Of a DNA stretch of 64,000 nt, positions 9,882 to 19,264 are shown piece by piece. The stretch's first letter is position 1. The number at the start of each line of letters is the position of its first letter. Source of the DNA: an uncultured Dialister sp. (GTDB lineage: Bacteria; Bacillota; Negativicutes; Veillonellales; Dialisteraceae). A program made the translations under genes and the position numbers. Location: the NCBI GenBank assembly GCA_900547785.1, contig URIB01000003.1, forward strand, positions 1-64,000, read 5' to 3'. The notes beneath the pieces were generated by a model, which was not told the origin of the DNA, did not search any database, and saw only the letters and a list, made by a program, of their open reading frames with translations.

Positions 9882-10373
9882 TTATTTCTTTAATTCCTGT
9901 TGTAATTTTTCATCCTTGCGGTACACTTCCGCTGCCGCTTCTTCTCTGTATTCTTTATATTTTCTGTACAAATCGCGGTCGCTGACGGCACCTATTTCGA
10001 CAGCAAGATACGCTGCATTTTTTGCCCCGTCAATAGCGACAGTAGCTACAGGCACACCCGACGGCATCTGGACGATAGAAAAAAGTGCGTCCATTCCGTC
10101 TAATTTTGCTCCCGAAAGAGGCACACCGATGACCGGACGGAATGTCATAGATGCCACCACACCCGGTAAAGCCGCTGCCATACCTGCACCGGCAATGAAG
10201 CAGGCTGCCCCTTTTTCTTCCTGGGCCGTTACAAACTGCTCCAATTTTTTCGGGGTACGGTGTGCCGATGCAATGACCATATCATAAGTGACACCAAAAC
10301 CGTTTAAGATTTCACAGGCTTTTCTCATCACCGGTAAATCAGAATCACTCCCCATAACAATCCCTACATGCAT
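9882..10373 (-). CDS. purE: 5-(carboxyamino)imidazole ribonucleotide mutase
   Basis: Class I PurE, which moves the carboxyl group of N5-CAIR to give CAIR. GSDSD at residues 8-12 and SAHRTPKKL near residue 42 form the active site. The ATG at 10373 (MHVGIVMGSDSD) is chosen because AAGGAGG lies six bases upstream; a longer open frame to 10412 has no such site. It has 163 residues. It is the promoter-proximal gene of the operon and sits behind an approximately 220-nt leader. No purK is seen here. Confidence 0.97.
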   Translation of the reverse strand: MHVGIVMGSDSDLPVMRKACEILNGFGVTYDMVIASAHRTPKKLEQFVTAQEEKGAACFIAGAGMAAALPGVVASMTFRPVIGVPLSGAKLDGMDALFSIVQMPSGVPVATVAIDGAKNAAYLAVEIGAVSDRDLYRKYKEYREEAAAEVYRKDEKLQQELKK

Positions 10374-10441
10374 AGTTGCCTCCTTCATAAAAAATAAAGC
10401 TCCTTGTTTCATTTATACAAATCCACACAGAAGCTTTTTGT

Positions 10442-10531
10442 CCGATCCTCAAAAATATACACACAAATAAAAAAGGCTCTATCCTCAGATTTTATTTTAT
10501 AACTGCTAAAATAAAACACGAAGATCGGCCT
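10442..10531 (-). promoter_or_regulatory. Hairpin-rich leader (candidate attenuator) of the purine operon
   Basis: A long terminator-like hairpin lies within the transcribed leader. Arms 10490-10499 and 10507-10516 are a perfect 10-bp inverted repeat with a 7-nt loop. They are extended outward by AGGC/GCCT and ATCUUC/GAGGAU pairing, and a U run follows at 10469-10474. The strand CCGAUCUUC (10520-10528) can instead pair with the downstream GAGGAUCGG (10442-10450), so two exclusive folds are possible. It does not match the purine, PRPP or guanidine riboswitch cores known to the reader. It could also end dusB transcripts. Confidence 0.6.
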
Positions 10532-10598
10532 CCTTTGATACAAAAGATATGATTACCAAATCTATTCTTCTCTGCATTCACAGAAAATGTCTTTATTT

Positions 10599-10627
10599 AT
10601 TTTAATATTTACCTCAGGTCTTGTCAA
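10599..10627 (-). promoter_or_regulatory. Promoter of purECMNHD
   Basis: TTGACA (10622-10627) and TAAAAT (10599-10604) are separated by exactly 17 bases. The predicted start near 10592 leaves about 220 nt of leader before purE. Confidence 0.8.
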
Positions 10628-10723
10628 CGAAACCGGATATTGAAAAAGTACGGTTTTATCTATTCTTTTCGTAAATAATAATACCTTAATTTTTTTGTTT
10701 TTATATTTAATTTTATGCAAACT

Positions 10724-11725
10724 TTAGAACGCTTCTTTTTCCGGCTCGGAAAATCCATTCTCTTTTTCATAAGTATCCAATACGTCATTGAATCCCTTTT
10801 CCGTCACTTCTTTCATGATTTCCTGCCGTAAAGCGGTTGCCTTGGGAAGTCCGTGGAAATAACGGCTTGCATGCGCCCTCATTTCTCTGACCGCCGCATA
10901 TTCTCCTTTTTCAAGACAAAGCCCGTGAAGATGACATCTTGCCATTTGAAGTCTCATTTCCCAAGATGGCGGAGAGATAACTTCGCCCGTTTCCAGATAC
11001 GCATTCACTTCCCGGAAAATCCAAGGATTTCCCCAAGCGGCACGACCGATAGCCACAGCGGCGCACCCCGTTTCTTCCATGAGGTCTTTTGCAGATTTTC
11101 CGTCTGTCACATCTCCGTTACCTATTACGGGAATTTTGACGGCGTCCACAACTTTTTTGATTTCTCTCCAATCCGCTTTCCCTGTATAAAAATCTTCCCG
11201 TGTCCTTCCGTGAACCGTAATGGCAGCAGCCCCCGCCTCCTCTGCCGCCTGTGCGAGTTCCACCACATTCAATACATCCCGTGACCAGCCGAGACGCATT
11301 TTCACCGTCACCGGTGTTTGTACCGCTTTGACCATGGCACGGATAACAGCCTCCGCAAGAGGGATATTTTTCATGAGCGCCGAGCCGTCTCCGTTTTTTA
11401 CCACCTTCTGCATAGGACATCCCATATTGATATCAATGAAATCAGGATCTGCCTGCTCTATAATTTTTGCCCCCCATGCCATGATATCGGGATCGGAGCC
11501 GAAAAGCTGGAGCGCCACAGGATGTTCACCCGGAGCTATTTTGAGCATCTCTTTCGTTTTTTCATTCCCGTAATAAAGTCCTTTGGCGCTTACCATTTCT
11601 GCAGTTGTCAGTGACGCGCCCATTTTTTTTGCAATGACACGGTACGCCAAATCGCTGACGCCTGCCATAGGCGCCAGACATGCCCAACCGTTCAATTTCA
11701 CATTTCCAATTTTCGGATATTTCAT
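10724..11725 (-). CDS. dusB: tRNA-dihydrouridine synthase, DusB/NifR3 type
   Basis: FMN enzyme that reduces uridines in the D-loop of tRNA. The TIM-barrel start WACLAPMAGVSDLAYR and the active-site segment MGCPMQKVVKNGDGSALM (Cys103) are diagnostic, as are TVHGRTREDFYTG and GNGDV. It has 333 residues. A weak AGGAAG site precedes the ATG. It stands alone, upstream of the purine operon and divergent from the LysR gene. No separate terminator is visible after it. Confidence 0.95.
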   Translation of the reverse strand: MKYPKIGNVKLNGWACLAPMAGVSDLAYRVIAKKMGASLTTAEMVSAKGLYYGNEKTKEMLKIAPGEHPVALQLFGSDPDIMAWGAKIIEQADPDFIDINMGCPMQKVVKNGDGSALMKNIPLAEAVIRAMVKAVQTPVTVKMRLGWSRDVLNVVELAQAAEEAGAAAITVHGRTREDFYTGKADWREIKKVVDAVKIPVIGNGDVTDGKSAKDLMEETGCAAVAIGRAAWGNPWIFREVNAYLETGEVISPPSWEMRLQMARCHLHGLCLEKGEYAAVREMRAHASRYFHGLPKATALRQEIMKEVTEKGFNDVLDTYEKENGFSEPEKEAF

Positions 11726-11929
11726 AATGCTTCCTATAAAATAAATTATTTTGTCATAAAAACATTTCTTTTCTATAGTTTAACATGAGAATGAAATCCG
11801 TTTTGCTTCTCTGCTTATCTATTAGCCGATATAAGACTTTTTTATATTTCACTTTCATGTTATAATAATAAAAAAGTTTTATAAGGTGTTTTTCACCATC
11901 TATCCACAAAAAAGCATTGGGGTGTTTAC

Positions 11930-12802
11930 ATGAACAATACGGATTGGAAAATTTTAATTTATCTCCGTGAAGAGCGGAGCATCAATAAAGTGGCTAAACG
12001 TTTATTTATGACACAGCCTTCTCTGACTTACCGCTTGAGTCAAATGGAGAAAGAAATCGGATGTCTTTTATTTATCCGCACAAATAAAGGCGTTCATTTC
12101 ACGGATGCGGGAAACAGACTCTTTTCCTTTGCGGAAAAAGAACTCCAGCAATACCAAGATATGAAAAACTTTGTCACTCATGAGCCGAATTCCATCTCCG
12201 GTGTTCTCCGTATCGGTGCTTCCCAATCTTTTTCCCAATCTCATATGCCTGCCATATTGAAAGGTTTTGTTGATGAATATAGTGATATTGAAATTTCTTT
12301 AACGACAGATACCAGTGACAGGCTGGTCAAACTGGTCAAGAAAGAAGATATTCATCTGGCTATCGTTCGCGGTAATCAGGAATGGTCGGATGCGGATATT
12401 CTTTTGGAAGACGCTCCGCTCTATCTTATTTCCGCCCAAAAAATCGACTTTGATACGCTGGCGGAACAGCCTTCTATCCGTTATCAGAGTGATCCTTCTC
12501 TTGATGAACTGCGAAGCCGCTGGTGGCGGCAAAACTTTGCCGACTCCCCCCATTTTTCTCTTACTGTCAGTGATTGTTTGACTTGCGTGGAAATTGTCAA
12601 TCACGGTCTGGGACACTCTTTGATTCCGGAAGATATGCTTTCGAAATGCAATGAACAGGTGGATAAACAGATGATTTATGACAATCACGGAAATCCTCTT
12701 TTACGCCCCAGCCATTTGATTTATAAAGAAGCCATGCTTCAGTCCACACCGGTGCAAATATTTGTCGATTATATGAAAAAGTATTTCCAAATCAAAGGAT
12801 AA
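11930..12802 (+). CDS. LysR-family transcriptional regulator
   Basis: Helix-turn-helix activator or repressor of 290 residues. The LysR winged helix occupies residues 1-60 (SINKVAKRLFMTQPSLTYRL, then the wing around FIRTNKGVHFT). The rest is the two-lobed effector-binding domain, with GVLRIGASQSFSQ opening it at about residue 90. The inducer cannot be told from sequence. It is divergent from dusB and directly upstream of the BCCT transporter on the same strand but separated from it by a terminator. The transporter is therefore a plausible target, not a proven one. A -10 box TATAAT at 11861 lies 69 bases upstream. Confidence 0.92.
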   Translation: MNNTDWKILIYLREERSINKVAKRLFMTQPSLTYRLSQMEKEIGCLLFIRTNKGVHFTDAGNRLFSFAEKELQQYQDMKNFVTHEPNSISGVLRIGASQSFSQSHMPAILKGFVDEYSDIEISLTTDTSDRLVKLVKKEDIHLAIVRGNQEWSDADILLEDAPLYLISAQKIDFDTLAEQPSIRYQSDPSLDELRSRWWRQNFADSPHFSLTVSDCLTCVEIVNHGLGHSLIPEDMLSKCNEQVDKQMIYDNHGNPLLRPSHLIYKEAMLQSTPVQIFVDYMKKYFQIKG

Positions 12803-12821
12803 CGTCCTTCCATAATAATCA

Positions 12822-12876
12822 ATGATTCAAAGGTCTATTCTTGTGGAAACCGGAAGATTTTTGAATCATTTTTTAT
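12822..12876 (+). terminator. Terminator after the LysR gene
   Basis: ATGATTCAAA (12822-12831) pairs perfectly with TTTGAATCAT around a 30-base loop, followed by a U-rich run. It separates the regulator from the BCCT gene. Confidence 0.65.
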
Positions 12877-12984
12877 TGCCCGAACGGATTGATTTTCAGA
12901 TTACTTGTTTTATTATTTTTCTTACTTATGGCAACATTTTTATTTACAGGTTGCATAGGTAAACGTTGTAGAAAGGAGTCTTTT

Positions 12985-14616
12985 TTGAAAAAAGAAAATA
13001 TAGAAACAAAAGAAAACCGTCATTCCGCCATGTATTCCAACGGAATGACCTCGGAAAAAAATCTCTTTACCCGTTTTTTCCCAACAGTCACTTCCGTTTT
13101 TACAGGATCTGTTGTATTTACACTCGCTGTCGTTTTAATCGCCCTCTTCTTTCCCGGTCATTTTGAAACAGCTACAGGCGGCATTAAAAATTATATTACA
13201 CAAAATTTCGGTTGGTTTTATTTGCTTCTTGTCGGTAGTATTGTGGCTTTTTGTCTTTTCATTATATGCAGTCCTGCCAGCCGGATTCGCCTGGGCGATC
13301 CCGATTCAAAACCGGAATATACAAAACTTTCCTGGCTCTCCATGCTGTTTTCCGCCGGTATGGGAATTGGGCTGATATTCTTCGGGGCAGCGGAGCCGCT
13401 ATCCCATTTTGCCGTTTCTTCTCCTGTGGCTCCGCCGGGCAGCAAGCAGGCACTGGCAGATTCTCTGAAATATACATTTTTTCACTGGGGCATTCATGCC
13501 TGGTCCGTCTACGGCATTATTGCTCTTTCCTTGGCATACTTTAAATTCAGAAAAAAGGAAAAGTCGCTCCTTTCCGCCACCTTAAAGCCTTTATTTGGAA
13601 ATAAAACAGAAACACTTCCGGGGAAAATCATAGATGGTCTGACTATTTTCGTTACCGCTATCGGTGTCGCTGCTTCCCTCGGCTTCGGCGCTGTCCAAAT
13701 TAACGGAGGACTTTCTTATTTATTCGGCATTCCAAATACCGCCGCCGTACAGGTCATAATTATTCTTGTCTGCACCGGCTGTTTTGTCGTTTCCGCTCTG
13801 TCAGGCATCGGCAAAGGTGTCAAAATATTATCCAACTTGAATATCATTTTAGCCATCGGGCTTATGGCATTACTGATTGTCTTAGGACCTTCCACTTTAT
13901 TTATGAATTCGTTTGTGGGAACAATCGGCATGTATCTGAATGATTTCCTGCGCATGAGTTTCCGTACCGCCAGTCTGTACCCGACCCGTCAGGAATGGAT
14001 ACAAAACTGGACCATCTTTTACTGGGCATGGTGGATTTCCTGGGCTCCTTTTGTCGGCATCTTTATTGCACAGATTTCAAAAGGCCGGACAATCCGGGAA
14101 TTTCTGATTCACGTATTGCTCGTTCCTACGATTTTCAGTTTCCTTTGGTTTTCCGTATTCGGAACCGCCGCCACGCAGGCTTCTCTCTCTGACGTAACAC
14201 TGGCGGACATGTCCTCAGAAACCGTTTTATTCGGTGTCTTCAATCAATACCCTTACGGCTTCTATCTTTCTTTGCTTGCTGTATTTCTTATTTTTACTTT
14301 TTTCATCACTTCCGCAGACTCCGCTACTTATGTACTTTCTATGCTCTCCGAAGACGGAAACCGTTTTCCTCACAATTATGTAAAAGTCATTTGGGGATTA
14401 CTGATTTCCTCCATTGCCGGTATTTTACTGGTTGCCGGCGGATTATCGGCCTTGCAGAACATCGTGATTATTTCGGCACTTCCATTTTCTCTTGTTATTA
14501 TCTTGATGATGATTGCGCTTTATAAAGAAATCCATCATGAAAAAATAGAAATGGGCCTCTATGTAAAACCAAAAAACAAACCGAAAAAAGACCGTCCGTT
14601 CCGGTCTTACGAATAA
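12985..14616 (+). CDS. BCCT-family betaine/carnitine/choline transporter
   Basis: Sodium- or proton-coupled importer of trimethylammonium solutes with about 12 membrane helices. Family signatures seen are GMGIGLIFFGAAEPLSHF near residue 120, FFHWGIHAWSVYGI, and the tryptophan-rich WAWWISWAPFVGIF followed by ISKGRTIREF. The TTG at 12985 is chosen because AAGGAG lies six bases upstream. The frame is open further back to 12889 and encodes a hydrophobic stretch with TGC, but no ribosome site is there. Length 543 residues is normal. The substrate cannot be fixed; osmoprotection or carnitine use are both possible. Confidence 0.93.
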   Translation: MKKENIETKENRHSAMYSNGMTSEKNLFTRFFPTVTSVFTGSVVFTLAVVLIALFFPGHFETATGGIKNYITQNFGWFYLLLVGSIVAFCLFIICSPASRIRLGDPDSKPEYTKLSWLSMLFSAGMGIGLIFFGAAEPLSHFAVSSPVAPPGSKQALADSLKYTFFHWGIHAWSVYGIIALSLAYFKFRKKEKSLLSATLKPLFGNKTETLPGKIIDGLTIFVTAIGVAASLGFGAVQINGGLSYLFGIPNTAAVQVIIILVCTGCFVVSALSGIGKGVKILSNLNIILAIGLMALLIVLGPSTLFMNSFVGTIGMYLNDFLRMSFRTASLYPTRQEWIQNWTIFYWAWWISWAPFVGIFIAQISKGRTIREFLIHVLLVPTIFSFLWFSVFGTAATQASLSDVTLADMSSETVLFGVFNQYPYGFYLSLLAVFLIFTFFITSADSATYVLSMLSEDGNRFPHNYVKVIWGLLISSIAGILLVAGGLSALQNIVIISALPFSLVIILMMIALYKEIHHEKIEMGLYVKPKNKPKKDRPFRSYE

Positions 14617-14620
14617 CAAA

Positions 14621-14656
14621 AGAGTGCACAGCCATCATAAGCTGTGCACTCTTTTT
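14621..14656. terminator. Bidirectional terminator between the BCCT gene and ftsY
   Basis: Perfect 12-bp arms (14621-14632 and 14641-14652) with an 8-base loop are flanked by A and T runs, so the hairpin can serve both convergent genes. Confidence 0.9.
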
Positions 14657-14661
14657 TCTTA

Positions 14662-15606
14662 CTAAATTTTTGTTGACACTTCTAACTGATGTTCTTCCGA
14701 TTCAAAAAGAGCCTTTGCAAAATCGGCGGCATTGAATTTCTGCAAATCTTCTTCTCTTTCACCCAGCCCAATCCATTGTACCGGCACATGAAGTTCTTCA
14801 TGTACAGAGAGCACCACCCCGCCCTTGGCGGTTCCATCCAATTTTGTCAAAATAACCCCTGTAAGAGGTACAATTTCACCGAAATTTTTTGCCTGGCTCA
14901 CCGCATTTTGTCCGGTCGTCGCATCCAATATGAGAATCGTTTGATGGGGAGCATCAGAAATTACTTTTTTTACCACCCGGCTGATTTTAGCCAATTCTTC
15001 CATCAAGTTGACTTTGGTTTGCAGTCTTCCTGCCGTATCAATCAGAACCACATCGGATCCTCTCGCTTTAGCGGCTGTCACCGCATCAAAGGCCACCGCT
15101 GCAGGGTCGGCACCTTCTGCATGTTTGACAATATCGGCGCCTGTTCTCTCCGCCCAAATCGTCAGCTGTTCTGAAGCGGCCGCCCTGAAGGTATCCGCTG
15201 CGGCAAGCAGAACTTTTTTCCCTTCCGCATGAAAGCGGGACGATAATTTGCCAATCGTCGTCGTTTTGCCGACACCGTTGACCCCCACCACCAAATATAC
15301 TTCTGGATGATGGACTTCTTTCATTTCATTTTCATTTTCAGCCAACATATCCGCTACCATTTTTTCCATAAAAGGCATGACTTCATTGGTATTGTGAATG
15401 ATTCCTTCCGTAACACCTCTTCTGATTCGGCGCATCAGATAATCTGTCGTCCTTACACCCAAATCTCCTGACAAAAGAACCATTTCCAATTCTTCCAGGA
15501 AATCATCGTCAATTTCCGCATATCCAATGACTACGGTTTCTATATTTTTTATTAAGCTGGCTTTTGTTTTTTTCAAACCGCTTCGAACTTTATCCAGAAA
15601 TCCCAT
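14662..15606 (-). CDS. ftsY: Signal recognition particle receptor FtsY
   Basis: SRP-family GTPase that docks ribosome-SRP complexes at the membrane. The NG domain shows the P-loop GVNGVGKTTT at 108-117, DTFRAAASEQL, DTAGR and TKLDGTAKGG. At 314 residues it is the short form lacking the long acidic A domain, with only a basic N-terminal helix before the N domain. It overlaps the end of smc by 17 bases, the usual smc-ftsY pairing in Firmicutes; ffh is not adjacent. Confidence 0.97.
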   Translation of the reverse strand: MGFLDKVRSGLKKTKASLIKNIETVVIGYAEIDDDFLEELEMVLLSGDLGVRTTDYLMRRIRRGVTEGIIHNTNEVMPFMEKMVADMLAENENEMKEVHHPEVYLVVGVNGVGKTTTIGKLSSRFHAEGKKVLLAAADTFRAAASEQLTIWAERTGADIVKHAEGADPAAVAFDAVTAAKARGSDVVLIDTAGRLQTKVNLMEELAKISRVVKKVISDAPHQTILILDATTGQNAVSQAKNFGEIVPLTGVILTKLDGTAKGGVVLSVHEELHVPVQWIGLGEREEDLQKFNAADFAKALFESEEHQLEVSTKI

Positions 15607-18600
15607 TTTCTTCCTCCTTTATATAATCACCGACCCGCACGGTCACCAAGGAAGATACTCCTTTTTCACCCATTGTAACACCTTGGAGAGTATCCGCAAA
15701 TTCCATAGTGCGTTTCCTGTGGGAAATCACGATAAACTGTGTCCGCCGCTTATAATCGGCTATCATCCTGCTGTACCGTGATACATTGGCATCGTCCAGT
15801 GCCGCATCTATTTCATCGACAAAACAAAAGGGAGCGGGTCGGTAAGCCATGAAGGACATAAGCAATGCAATGACGGTAAGTGCTCTTTCCCCGCCGGACA
15901 TCAAGGTCAGAGGCTGCCTTTTTTTCCCGGGGAGCTGCAAATACATCTCCACCCCGCCTTCGAGCGGATGCGCCTCATCGGTCAGTTCCAGCCGTGCCTT
16001 TCCTCCTGAAAACATAATCTGCATAATACGGCCGAATTCTATATTGATTTCCTTAAACGCTTCAGCAAACCGGGATGACATTGTCGTATCAATATCATGA
16101 ATGACCGTTTCCAGTCCTGCTCTTGCTTTCTTCAAATCTTCAATCTGGGTTTCGTAAAATTTACGACGCCGCAACTGCAATTCATATTCTTCTTCTCCGT
16201 TGGGATTTACACTCCCTAACTTTGCCATACTGTCTTCCAGACGACTTTGTTTTTCTTTCATGTCCGCCATGGAACCGGAAAGCCGCAATGCTCCAGCGGT
16301 TTCAAGCGTCAGATTCTGTACCTTGAGATTTTCCAGTTCTTCCATTTCCTGTGCCTTAAAACTGTCGATTCTGGCTTTTCTGTCCGCCATATCTTTACTG
16401 ATAGCCGCCGATTTTTCCTGCGCCTCTCTCCAGCCATCATCATTTCTTTTCCGGTGCAAAGCAAATTCATCGGAAGCATTTTGTACTTCTTCCTGCTTCT
16501 TTTTAGAGGCTTCCCAATTTTTCTCCGCCTCGCTGAATTTCTCTGCCAACTCCCGGATTTCCTGACGCAATGTTTCTTTTAATTTTCTATTTTCCTCTAT
16601 TTTCCGTGCTAATTCTTTTCTGTCTTTCTCTTGTTCCCGTTTCGCTTCTTCTCGCTCTTTTTGAGCACGCCTTCCGAAACTGACAGCTTCCTCCGCTTTC
16701 GTTACCTCTACATGAATACTGACGAGGCAATCTTCCTCTTCTTTCAGTAGTTTCCGGAGTCTGCCGCTTTTTTCATCTTCTCCTACATCGGGAATGTCAT
16801 GAAACTCCGATAATTGTCTTTGATTACTTTCTATATTCTGCAAGAGCAATTCTAAATTTTCTTCAATCGACTCTATTTCTCTCCCGCTTCGTTTTTCTAC
16901 TATTTTTTGTGTATTTATGGTCTGAGAAACCCCATCTTTTTGGCCGTTTACCTCTGCCAACTTCACCTTTAAAGCCTGCCACTCTTCTCTTTCACGGGTA
17001 ACTTTTTCCGATAAGGCCGCACAAAAATCATCTTGCTTTCTTTTTTCTTCCGCGCAACGGGATATTTCTTTTTCGTTCTCCGCTTCCTGCTTTAAAAGTT
17101 CCTGTATTTCCTGCCGACGCCCGAAAAAAGTATTTTCTCGTTTCTTCATGGAACCGCCGGTCATGGAACCGCCCGGGTTAACCACTTGTCCATCTAATGT
17201 AACCAGGCGAAGGCGATAATTGTACTTTCTTGAAACCTCTCTTGCCGCTGCCAAATTTTCAGCAATTAATGTTCTTCCCAAAATGGCTTCCATGAGATCT
17301 TTATAATCGTCTTCATAATGAAACAAGTCGGAAGCAATCCCGCAAATCCCTTTCTCCTGCACGGCTTGTCTTTCATTTTTATCATTTTTCCCGGGTCGCA
17401 TGGATTCGAGCGGGTAAAAGGTGGTGCGTCCCAAATTATTCTTTTTCAGCCATGAAATGATATCTGCCGCCGCTTTTGCCGTATCGGTCACAATGTAAGA
17501 CACCGAATTTCCCAAAGCCACTTCCGCCGCCTTGGTATATGCGGGCGGCACACGCAATAATTCGCCTACCATGCCCAGGATGTGTTCTCCCCAAAGACTG
17601 CGGCTTTCCATAATCGTTTTTGTCGTCCCGGAGAAATTAGTGTATTCCTTTTCCGCCCGTTCGAGATATTCTTTTCTGGAACGGATTTGTACACGTTGGG
17701 ATTGTAAGTCATTTTGCCTGTTCAAAAGCCGGTATTGCTTATCCATGGCTTCTTTAAGGGAATTTCCGTCCCGATTTCCGTTGTTTTCCAGTTTTTCCAT
17801 ATGCAGGCGGATATCGTTTTCCTTGTTCAACAGCGACTCGTACTGTTTTTCCATACCAAGCCGTACAGCTTCCGCTTCTTTTTCCGCCAAGCTGTACTTT
17901 TCTTTTTCTGCAAGCAATCGGTTTTTTTCTGTATTTCCATAAGCAATTTCCCGGGACAGTCGTTCTTTCTCTGCCAATTTTTTCCGGTTGACCGCCAATT
18001 TTTCCTTGTATTCCGTTTCTGCCTGATTTAAATCCTCCGTGATTTTTTCTTTTTTTCTCAATTCCTCTTTCAAAAGATCTTGTTTTTCTTTCCATAATTT
18101 TTCAGAGGCAACCAGCTCTTTTTCAATCTCACGTATTTCTTCCGCCAGTTCTTTTTCCGCTTCCGTCTGGTCCGATTCTTCCTCCTGCAAGCGAATGGTT
18201 TCTTCCTCTCCGTGATGAAGAGCTTCTTCTTTGACCCTGTAATCCCCGCGAAGAGTTTCCATCAGTCGTTGACCGGCGGCACTTTCTTCTCCCATCTTTC
18301 TTACCTTTTCCTGATGAGAGATTATTTTTTCTTCCAACACCGCTTTTTCTGCGGAAAATTGGGACAATCTGGTTTGCCATTCTACATTTTCATCAGCCAG
18401 TGCGTTGTATTCATTTTCGTAACGGGCAAGCATACGCCCTATGGATGTCATTTTTAAAAGAGACATCGTCGCTTCCACTGCTTTTTTATCCTTGACTAAG
18501 GATTTGTAAACACGAGCCTTCTCAGCGCCTTCTTTGAGCGGCACCAGCTGCTCATCCAAAAGTGCTGTCAGGTCACGGACGCGTTCCATATTTTCTGCCG

Positions 18601-19150
18601 TTTTTTCAAGTTTTCTGAGTCCTTCATTTTTACGCATCCTGTACAGACTGATTCCTGCCACTTCCTCAAAAATCAGACGCCTTTCCTCCGGTTGCGCGGT
18701 CAATACCTGATCTACTCTGTTTTGTCCGATAATGGTCATTGTTCCCTTACCAAGCCCTGTTGTTGCAAGCAGTTCCTGGATATCTTTTAGACGGCAGCTT
18801 CTTTTGTTCATCCGGAATTCACTTTCTCCATTCCGGAGTACCCGTCTTGTGATAGCCACCTCAGCCGTATCCAAAGGAAGCTCATGTCCTGAGTTGTCAA
18901 GAACCAGCGTTACTTCCGCCGCATTTTTCGGCGTTCTTCCTTCCGCCCCCGAAAAGATGATATCTTCTGTTTTCTGTCCCCGGAGATTTCGTATATTCTG
19001 CTCTCCCAAGACCCAGCGGACAGCATCGGAAATATTGCTTTTCCCACATCCGTTCGGTCCTACAATGACAGTCATTCCCTCAGCAAATTCAATTGTCGTT
19101 TTATCTGCAAAAGACTTAAATCCCTGCAAAATTAAACGCAGTAATTTCAT
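15590..19150 (-). CDS. smc: Chromosome segregation ATPase SMC
   Basis: Condensin subunit that loops and resolves chromosomes. The ATPase head is split: Walker A GPNGCGKSN at residues 31-39, and the signature MSGGERALT with Walker B FVDEIDAALDD in the last 100 residues. Two long coiled coils flank a hinge at about residues 500-680 (GxxGD-like and PGGSMTGGS segments). Length 1186 is standard. GAGGAGC lies upstream of the ATG and a TATAAT at 19188-19193 may be its -10. The kleisin partners scpA/scpB are not in the window. Confidence 0.98.
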   Translation of the reverse strand: MKLLRLILQGFKSFADKTTIEFAEGMTVIVGPNGCGKSNISDAVRWVLGEQNIRNLRGQKTEDIIFSGAEGRTPKNAAEVTLVLDNSGHELPLDTAEVAITRRVLRNGESEFRMNKRSCRLKDIQELLATTGLGKGTMTIIGQNRVDQVLTAQPEERRLIFEEVAGISLYRMRKNEGLRKLEKTAENMERVRDLTALLDEQLVPLKEGAEKARVYKSLVKDKKAVEATMSLLKMTSIGRMLARYENEYNALADENVEWQTRLSQFSAEKAVLEEKIISHQEKVRKMGEESAAGQRLMETLRGDYRVKEEALHHGEEETIRLQEEESDQTEAEKELAEEIREIEKELVASEKLWKEKQDLLKEELRKKEKITEDLNQAETEYKEKLAVNRKKLAEKERLSREIAYGNTEKNRLLAEKEKYSLAEKEAEAVRLGMEKQYESLLNKENDIRLHMEKLENNGNRDGNSLKEAMDKQYRLLNRQNDLQSQRVQIRSRKEYLERAEKEYTNFSGTTKTIMESRSLWGEHILGMVGELLRVPPAYTKAAEVALGNSVSYIVTDTAKAAADIISWLKKNNLGRTTFYPLESMRPGKNDKNERQAVQEKGICGIASDLFHYEDDYKDLMEAILGRTLIAENLAAAREVSRKYNYRLRLVTLDGQVVNPGGSMTGGSMKKRENTFFGRRQEIQELLKQEAENEKEISRCAEEKRKQDDFCAALSEKVTREREEWQALKVKLAEVNGQKDGVSQTINTQKIVEKRSGREIESIEENLELLLQNIESNQRQLSEFHDIPDVGEDEKSGRLRKLLKEEEDCLVSIHVEVTKAEEAVSFGRRAQKEREEAKREQEKDRKELARKIEENRKLKETLRQEIRELAEKFSEAEKNWEASKKKQEEVQNASDEFALHRKRNDDGWREAQEKSAAISKDMADRKARIDSFKAQEMEELENLKVQNLTLETAGALRLSGSMADMKEKQSRLEDSMAKLGSVNPNGEEEYELQLRRRKFYETQIEDLKKARAGLETVIHDIDTTMSSRFAEAFKEINIEFGRIMQIMFSGGKARLELTDEAHPLEGGVEMYLQLPGKKRQPLTLMSGGERALTVIALLMSFMAYRPAPFCFVDEIDAALDDANVSRYSRMIADYKRRTQFIVISHRKRTMEFADTLQGVTMGEKGVSSLVTVRVGDYIKEEENGISG

Positions 19151-19264
19151 AAATCGTAAGCTCCTCAGCGATTTTTTATACTTTTTTATTATACAGAAGA
19201 CGCCATCTGTTTTCTACAAAGGGATTCTCCTTATTTTTCCGTCCGTTCCCAATAAAACCGTTTC

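Noticed and set aside
10374..10600. Guanine/adenine, PRPP or guanidine riboswitch in the purE leader
   Set aside because: None of the conserved core sequences of these classes is present; only the terminator-like hairpin is supported.
12889..12984. N-terminal lipoprotein-like extension of the BCCT transporter (hydrophobic run ending TGC)
   Set aside because: The only start codon is a TTG without a ribosome site, while a TTG at 12985 has AAGGAG at ideal spacing and gives the normal family length.
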